A stretch of DNA of 64,000 nucleotides, taken from assembly GCF_900142085.1 (NCBI RefSeq), contig NZ_FQZQ01000013.1, forward strand, positions 1-64,000, written 5' to 3'. The position numbers and the translations under genes are program-made. Positions 55,012 through 64,000 of the stretch are shown in pieces (position 1 is the stretch's first letter; every line of letters starts with the position of its first letter). The notes beneath the pieces are model-generated. The model was given only the letters and a program-made list of their open reading frames with translations. It ran no database searches and was not told the origin of the DNA. The DNA comes from Shimia gijangensis (GTDB lineage Bacteria; Pseudomonadota; Alphaproteobacteria; Rhodobacterales; Rhodobacteraceae).

Positions 55012-56187
55012 TTATTCAACAATCTTCGACACAACGCCGGAACCAACGGTGCGGCCGCCTTCGCGGATCGCAAAACGCAGGCCGGCTTCCATGGCGATGG
55101 GCGCAATCAGTTCAACGTTGAACTTCAGGTTGTCGCCAGGCATCACCATTTCGGTGCCTTCGGGCAGAACAACTGTGCCAGTCACGTCCGTGGTCCGGAA
55201 GTAGAACTGTGGACGGTAGTTGGCGAAGAACGGCGTGTGACGGCCACCCTCATCCTTGGTCAGGATATAGGCTTCGGCTTCGAATTTGGTGTGTGGGTTC
55301 ACCGATTTCGGCTTACACAGGATCTGGCCGCGCTCAACCGCTTCACGGTCGATACCACGCAACAGAACACCAACGTTGTCACCAGCTTCACCGCGATCCA
55401 GCAGCTTGCGGAACATTTCAACACCCGTACAAGTGGTTGTCTGCGTGTCTTTGATGCCAACGATTTCGATGCTGTCGCCAACATTGATCACGCCGCGCTC
55501 AATACGGCCAGTTACAACAGTACCGCGACCCGAAATCGAGAACACGTCCTCGATCGGCATCAGGAATGGCTCGTCAACCGCACGTGGAGGCTGTGGGATG
55601 AACTCGTCAACCGCTGCCATCAGTTTGGCAATGGATTCAGCACCGATGGCCGGATCACGGTCTTCCAGAGCGGCCAAAGCCGAACCAGCAATGACGGGGA
55701 TGTTGTCGCCGTCGTAGCCGTATTCTGTCAGAAGCTCACGGATTTCCATTTCAACCAGCTCGAGCAGCTCGTCGTCGTCAACCTGATCCACTTTGTTCAT
55801 GTAAACAACCATGGCAGGGATACCCACCTGGCGGCCCAGAAGGATGTGCTCGCGAGTCTGTGGCATGGGGCCATCAGCTGCGTTCACAACCAGGATCGCG
55901 CCGTCCATTTGCGCCGCACCAGTGATCATGTTTTTCACATAGTCAGCGTGGCCGGGGCAGTCGACGTGTGCATAGTGACGACCGTCAGTTTCATACTCAA
56001 CGTGCGCAGTCGAGATGGTGATGCCGCGGGCTTTCTCTTCCGGCGCACCGTCAATCTCGTCATAGGCTTTGAAGTCACCATATTGCTTGGTGATCGCAGC
56101 TGTCAGAGTGGTTTTGCCGTGGTCAACGTGGCCAATTGTGCCGATGTTGCAGTGCGGCTTCGTGCGTTCAAACTTTTCCTTACCCAT
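55012..56187 (-). CDS. tuf: Translation elongation factor Tu
   Basis: A 391-residue EF-Tu. G1 [11 protein letters not shown]3 [13 protein letters not shown]4 NKVD (MNKVDQVDD), and the ending [17 protein letters not shown]. Carries aminoacyl-tRNA to the ribosome. The 86-base gap to fusA contains a large palindrome. Whether a second tuf copy exists elsewhere cannot be seen here. Confidence 0.98.
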   Translation of the reverse strand: MGKEKFERTKPHCNIGTIGHVDHGKTTLTAAITKQYGDFKAYDEIDGAPEEKARGITISTAHVEYETDGRHYAHVDCPGHADYVKNMITGAAQMDGAILVVNAADGPMPQTREHILLGRQVGIPAMVVYMNKVDQVDDDELLELVEMEIRELLTEYGYDGDNIPVIAGSALAALEDRDPAIGAESIAKLMAAVDEFIPQPPRAVDEPFLMPIEDVFSISGRGTVVTGRIERGVINVGDSIEIVGIKDTQTTTCTGVEMFRKLLDRGEAGDNVGVLLRGIDREAVERGQILCKPKSVNPHTKFEAEAYILTKDEGGRHTPFFANYRPQFYFRTTDVTGTVVLPEGTEMVMPGDNLKFNVELIAPIAMEAGLRFAIREGGRTVGSGVVSKIVE

Positions 56188-56214
56188 GGTAAAGGCTCCT
56201 TTTGCGTTTGGGTC

Positions 56215-56266
56215 GGCGGGGTGTCCCCGCCCTACAAGTTGTGGGTAGGGCGGGGTTCACCCCGCC
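56215..56266. repeat. Large near-perfect palindrome between fusA and tuf
   Basis: Arms GGCGGGGTGTCCCCGCCCTAC (56215-56235) and GTAGGGCGGGG...CCGCC (56245-56266) are inverted copies with one base difference in length; each arm itself is a GGCGGGG...CCCCGCC hairpin. Similar GC-hairpin modules exist near 50127 and 51565, suggesting an intergenic repeat family. Confidence 0.85.
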
Positions 56267-56273
56267 ATCCCGA

Positions 56274-58391
56274 TTAGGCGTATTTCGCTTGGATCTCTTC
56301 CGAGATGTTCTGCGGAACTGGTTCATAGTGGTCGAACTGCATCGAGAAGTTTGCGCGGCCCGAAGACATGGAACGCAGCGTGTTGATGTAGCCGAACATG
56401 TTGGCCAGAGGCACAAAACAGTCGATGGCAATCGCGTTACCGCGAGTTTCCTGACCCTGAACCTGACCGCGACGCGATGTCAGATCGCCGATGATGCCAC
56501 CAGTATATTCTTCTGGCGTAATCACTTCGACTTTCATAATCGGTTCGAGCATCTTCGCACCCGCTTTGCGCATGCCTTCACGCATACACATACGTGCTGC
56601 GATCTCAAATGCCAGAACGGACGAGTCAACATCGTGGAACTTACCGTCGATCAACGACACTTTGAAGTCGATCACAGGGAAGCCAGCCAGAGGACCGGAG
56701 TCCATGACCGATTTGATGCCTTTTTCAACACCGGGGATGTATTCCTTAGGAATAGAGCCGCCGACGATTTTCGATTCAAAGCTGTAACCTTCGCCAGGCT
56801 CGGTCGGTGTGATGACCATCTTAACTTCACCGAACTGACCAGATCCACCCGACTGTTTCTTGTGGGTGTAGGTGTGCTCGACTTCGTGTCCAATGGTTTC
56901 ACGATACGCCACCTGAGGTGCACCGATGTTGGCTTCGACTTTGAATTCGCGCTTCAGACGGTCCACCAGAATATCGAGGTGAAGTTCGCCCATGCCTTTC
57001 ATGATGGTCTGGCCACTTTCGAGGTCAGTTTCCACACGGAAGGAGGGGTCTTCTGCTGCCAGACGACCAAGACCCTGAGACATTTTCTCTTGGTCCGCTT
57101 TGGTCTTAGGCTCAACAGCGATCTCGATAACCGGATCCGGGAAGGTCATTGTTTCCAGAACCACAGGCTCGTTGACGGCGCAAAGCGTGTCACCGGTTGT
57201 GGTGTCTTTCAGACCTGCCAGAGCGATAATGTCGCCTGCGAACGCTTCCGTGATTTCTTCACGGTTGTTCGAGTGCATCATCATCATACGGCCAACGCGC
57301 TCTTTTTTACCCTTGGTAGAGTTCAGCAGCGTGTCGCCTTTGCTCAGAGTACCCGAATAGATACGTGTGAAGGTCAGCGAGCCAACAAAGGGGTCGTTCA
57401 TGATTTTGAACGCCAGGCCAGAGAACGCCATGTCATCATCCGCACGGCGGGCAATGTCACGGGTTTCTGTTTCGTCGCCTGGTTTGAAGCCCATGTAATC
57501 AACAACGTCCAGCGGGCTGGGCAGATAGTCGATCACAGCGTTGAGCAAGGGCTGAACGCCTTTGTTTTTGAACGCCGAACCACCCAGAACCGGCACGAAT
57601 GCCATTTCCAGAGTACCTTTACGAAGCAGTTTGCGCAGGGTTGGAACGTCAGGCTCGTTGCCTTCCAGGTATTCCATCATCGCGTCGTCGTCCATTTCGA
57701 CGGCCGCTTCGATCATTTTGCCACGCCATTCGTTGGCCATGTCCTGCAGGCTTTCACGGATCGGTGCTTTGATCCACGACGCGCCAAGGTCTTCGCCCTG
57801 CCACAGCCATTCTTCCATGTTCACCAGATCAACCAGGCCTTCCAGCTCGGTTTCTGCGCCAATCGGAACACCAACAGGTACAGCAACGGCACCTGTGCGG
57901 TCTTCGATCATGTGAACACAGTTGAAGAAGTCAGCGCCGATTTTGTCCATCTTGTTGACAAAAACCATACGCGGAACCTTGTAGCGGTCAGCCTGACGCC
58001 ACACGGTTTCGGTTTGGGGTTCAACACCAGCATTGGCGTCCAGAACACAGACAGCTCCATCGAGAACCGCCAGCGAACGCTCAACTTCAATGGTGAAGTC
58101 AACGTGGCCGGGGGTGTCGATGATGTTCAAACGGTGCTTGGCCGAATCTGCGGTTACGCCATCTTCGGTGCGTTCCCAGAATGTGGTGGTCGCCGCCGAG
58201 GTGATGGTGATGCCGCGTTCCTGCTCCTGCTCCATCCAGTCCATGGTGGCGGCACCGTCGTGCACCTCACCAATGTTGTGGGATTTGCCGGTGTAATACA
58301 GGATGCGTTCCGAGCAGGTTGTTTTACCTGCATCGATGTGCGCCATGATACCGAAGTTGCGGTAATGATCGAGCGTATAATCGCGTGCCAT
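56274..58391 (-). CDS. fusA: Translation elongation factor G
   Basis: A 705-residue EF-G. G1 [11 protein letters not shown]3 [10 protein letters not shown]4 NKMDK, with domains II to V following ([17 protein letters not shown] in domain V/IV). Translocase; ribosome GTPase. In the usual str operon place between rpsG and tuf. Confidence 0.98.
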   Translation of the reverse strand: MARDYTLDHYRNFGIMAHIDAGKTTCSERILYYTGKSHNIGEVHDGAATMDWMEQEQERGITITSAATTTFWERTEDGVTADSAKHRLNIIDTPGHVDFTIEVERSLAVLDGAVCVLDANAGVEPQTETVWRQADRYKVPRMVFVNKMDKIGADFFNCVHMIEDRTGAVAVPVGVPIGAETELEGLVDLVNMEEWLWQGEDLGASWIKAPIRESLQDMANEWRGKMIEAAVEMDDDAMMEYLEGNEPDVPTLRKLLRKGTLEMAFVPVLGGSAFKNKGVQPLLNAVIDYLPSPLDVVDYMGFKPGDETETRDIARRADDDMAFSGLAFKIMNDPFVGSLTFTRIYSGTLSKGDTLLNSTKGKKERVGRMMMMHSNNREEITEAFAGDIIALAGLKDTTTGDTLCAVNEPVVLETMTFPDPVIEIAVEPKTKADQEKMSQGLGRLAAEDPSFRVETDLESGQTIMKGMGELHLDILVDRLKREFKVEANIGAPQVAYRETIGHEVEHTYTHKKQSGGSGQFGEVKMVITPTEPGEGYSFESKIVGGSIPKEYIPGVEKGIKSVMDSGPLAGFPVIDFKVSLIDGKFHDVDSSVLAFEIAARMCMREGMRKAGAKMLEPIMKVEVITPEEYTGGIIGDLTSRRGQVQGQETRGNAIAIDCFVPLANMFGYINTLRSMSSGRANFSMQFDHYEPVPQNISEEIQAKYA

Positions 58392-58412
58392 TGGTCTAAT
58401 GCCTCTCTGGGA

Positions 58413-58898
<486 letters not shown>

Positions 58899-59270
58899 TT
58901 ACTTAGGACGCTTGGCGCCGTATTTCGAACGGCGCTGCTTACGGTCTTTGACGCCTTGGGTATCCAACACACCACGCAGGATGTGGTAACGGACACCCGG
59001 AAGGTCTTTCACACGACCGCCGCGGATCAGAACAACAGAGTGCTCTTGCAGGTTGTGGCTTTCGCCGGGGATATACGAAATGACTTCGTAACCGTTGGTC
59101 AGGCGAACCTTCGCAACTTTACGCATAGCCGAGTTCGGTTTCTTCGGAGTCGTTGTGTACACACGAGTACAAACGCCACGCTTTTGCGGGCATTGCTCAA
59201 GGTGCTGCGACTTCGAGCGCTTGATTTTTGGCTGACGCGGCTTGCGGATCAGCTGTTGGATCGTTGGCAT
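58899..59270 (-). CDS. rpsL: 30S ribosomal protein S12
   Basis: A 123-residue S12, [15 protein letters not shown], with [19 protein letters not shown]; the Lys43 position associated with streptomycin sensitivity is Lys (PKKPNSA, wild type). First gene of the str unit with a ~230-nt leader. Confidence 0.98.
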   Translation of the reverse strand: MPTIQQLIRKPRQPKIKRSKSQHLEQCPQKRGVCTRVYTTTPKKPNSAMRKVAKVRLTNGYEVISYIPGESHNLQEHSVVLIRGGRVKDLPGVRYHILRGVLDTQGVKDRKQRRSKYGAKRPK

Positions 59271-59338
59271 AGGGTCTCTTTCCCGTTTTCAACTCATTCT
59301 GCCCAGGGCGTTCCCCCGAACGGTGCGACTTTTATCAG

Positions 59339-59356
59339 GCTTGTGCGTCCACAAGC
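59339..59356 (-). promoter_or_regulatory. Leader hairpin upstream of rpsL
   Basis: GCTTGTG-CGTC-CACAAGC forms a perfect 7-bp stem in the untranslated leader between the str promoter and rpsL. Confidence 0.5.
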
Positions 59357-59498
59357 GCAAAACCCGCGATCGTTTCCATTCCGAGGCAAACGACGCGGTG
59401 TGTTTCCAGAGGATCGAGGCCTAAAAGGAGCCCGGACCTTGTCCACTACAGTTATGATATCGGCGGCAGAGGGAATGCCCCCATGACCGGATGGACGC

Positions 59499-59527
59499 GC
59501 TATAAAAGGAGTCGCAGAGGTTGTCAA
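59499..59527 (-). promoter_or_regulatory. Promoter of rpsL-rpsG-fusA-tuf
   Basis: Minus strand TTGACA (59522-59527), 17-base spacer and TATAGC (59499-59504). It lies beside the stop of the upstream transporter gene. Confidence 0.8.
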
Positions 59528-59536
59528 CAGCGCCCG

Positions 59537-60415
59537 TCAGGTTCGACGGCGTGCACGGCTTTCGCGGAACAAGGTAAACACACCTGTCGCCACAACGATT
59601 GCCGCCCCAAGCAAGGTTATAGCATCCGGCCAATCCCCGAATACGACAAGCCCAAGCAGCAAAGCCCATAGCAGGCCCGTATAGCGGAAAGGTGCAATGA
59701 ACCCGACTTCGCCAACGCGCATCACCATGACCGAGAACAAGTAGCCCCCGATAATGAAAACAGACGCCCCCCCAATCAGCAGCGCGTCTCTCTGCGTGAT
59801 TGGCACCCATGTTTCCCCCAAAGTGGCCACCGCGGAAAACAGCAGAACCCCAAGCGATGCCGAGAGGGTGACCGTCATCGACGGCACCTGGGAAGACATG
59901 CGGCGGGTCGACAAGTCGCGGCCTGTGACGCAGACCACGGCCCCCAGTGCATAAATCGCATAGGTGTCGAACCCTTCCGGCCCCGGCCGCACAATCAGCA
60001 ACATTCCGGTAAACCCAATTGCGATTGCCAGAAAACGGCGCCAACCGACTTTCTCGCCAAAAAACAAGGCTCCCCCAAGTGTGACCGTGAGTGGCAAAAC
60101 CTGTAACACCGCTGTCACGTTGGCGATCGGCATATGCATAAGGGCTGTAACAAAGAAATAAGCGGCGCCGATTTCACTGGCGGTTCGTAAACCGATCATG
60201 CCCCAATCCGCCGCAGGCAGGCGCAGCTTTATCGCCCCCATACGGCGGGCCATCACATAAATTAGCACCGTCGTCACAACGCCGCGCAAGAACAGCAACT
60301 GAAAAAGCGGCATCTGTGGTCCGACCAGCTTCAGAAATGTATCGTTGAACGTGAAACACGCCATGCTGAAAATCATCAGCAGCGCGCCTTTCATATTGTC
60401 GGACAACTCTTCCAT
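59537..60415 (-). CDS. DMT/EamA-family transporter
   Basis: A 292-residue drug/metabolite transporter with about ten hydrophobic spans in two EamA halves (GALLMIFSMACFTFNDTFLK and DALLIGGASVFIIGGYLFSV). Ends with a basic tail RESRARRRT. Substrate unknown. Start at 60415 is preferred; an in-frame ATG nineteen codons upstream is also possible. Confidence 0.88.
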   Translation of the reverse strand: MEELSDNMKGALLMIFSMACFTFNDTFLKLVGPQMPLFQLLFLRGVVTTVLIYVMARRMGAIKLRLPAADWGMIGLRTASEIGAAYFFVTALMHMPIANVTAVLQVLPLTVTLGGALFFGEKVGWRRFLAIAIGFTGMLLIVRPGPEGFDTYAIYALGAVVCVTGRDLSTRRMSSQVPSMTVTLSASLGVLLFSAVATLGETWVPITQRDALLIGGASVFIIGGYLFSVMVMRVGEVGFIAPFRYTGLLWALLLGLVVFGDWPDAITLLGAAIVVATGVFTLFRESRARRRT

Positions 60416-60512
60416 CGCTCTTTCACCCACCCAAAACTTGGCGACCTTAGTCCGGGAACTGAAATCCACCAAGGCCGCTTTTCGTCTTTTTCAAAATACT
60501 CTCACCAAAAGC

Positions 60513-60547
60513 AAAAGGCCCCCGGCTCTAAACCGGGGGCCTTTCTA
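60513..60547 (-). terminator. Terminator after rpoC
   Basis: Minus strand AAAGGCCCCCGG-TTTAGAG-CCGGGGGCCTTTTGC: strong stem with T-run just after the rpoC stop. Confidence 0.92.
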
Positions 60548-60565
60548 TTTCCATCCGTCAAAGGA

Positions 60566-64000
<3,435 letters not shown>

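Overview
The window looks like part of the chromosome of a marine-type alphaproteobacterium of the Rhodobacterales (Roseobacter group). The evidence is the combination of a BztABCD-type glutamate/glutamine/aspartate ABC transporter, an ATP12-family ATPase chaperone, CrcB and RarA in one block, a DUF1127 protein, the rpmH-rnpA-yidD-ttcA-yidC-MOSC-yihA-argB order, Zn-free S14, a zinc-LID adenylate kinase, and many TTGnCA-17 bp-TAnAnn promoters. No database search was possible; family names rest on motifs and lengths read by eye.

Layout. (1) 1-1.5 kb: the edge of an integrated element. A tyrosine recombinase gene abuts tRNA-Arg(ACG) and is bracketed by a perfect 82-bp inverted repeat that contains the tRNA 3' end and the integrase start codon. 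(2) 1.5-5.1 kb: a minus-strand set TVP38-like membrane protein / mercuric-reductase-like flavoprotein / histidine kinase. (3) 5.3-17.1 kb: a plus-strand housekeeping series: rpmH, rnpA, a GFA-family protein, yidD, a secreted protein, ttcA, an EAL protein, yidC, MOSC, yihA, argB, a sterol-desaturase-like protein, an Fe-S protein and a SixA-like phosphatase, with one SDR gene on the minus strand. (4) 17.1-29.6 kb, minus strand: bztABCD with an attenuator after bztA, then ATP12, HAD phosphatase, pseudouridine synthase, crcB, rarA, a Deg protease and two TauD-like dioxygenases. (5) 29.7-59.5 kb, minus strand: the ribosomal S10/spc/alpha and str clusters with secY, adk, rpoA, tuf and fusA. (6) 59.5 kb to the end: an EamA transporter and the C-terminal ~1140 residues of rpoC.

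The most distinctive part is region 5. The normally continuous ribosomal supercluster is cut into separate transcription units: rpsL-rpsG-fusA-tuf; rpsJ-rplC-rplD-rplW; rplB-rpsS-rplV-rpsC-rplP; rpmC through rpmD; rplO-secY-adk; rpsM-rpsK-rpoA-rplQ. All except the str unit's tuf end are traced from a well-formed promoter with exactly 17 bp spacing, and most end at a strong hairpin terminator. The gaps carry accessory genes: two plus-strand class III nucleotide cyclases, a DUF5677-like protein, two methyltransferases, a 2OG-Fe(II) oxygenase, a GNAT acetyltransferase, a double SnoaL-like protein, DoxX and DUF1127 proteins. One cyclase is flanked by a ~217-bp direct repeat containing the 3' part of rplW, a scar that records how it arrived.

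No CRISPR array, rRNA gene or insertion sequence was seen. I found no complete unknown defence or metabolic system; the best leads are the inverted-repeat integrase locus, the rplW/cyclase duplication and the RNA structures in the ribosomal leaders.
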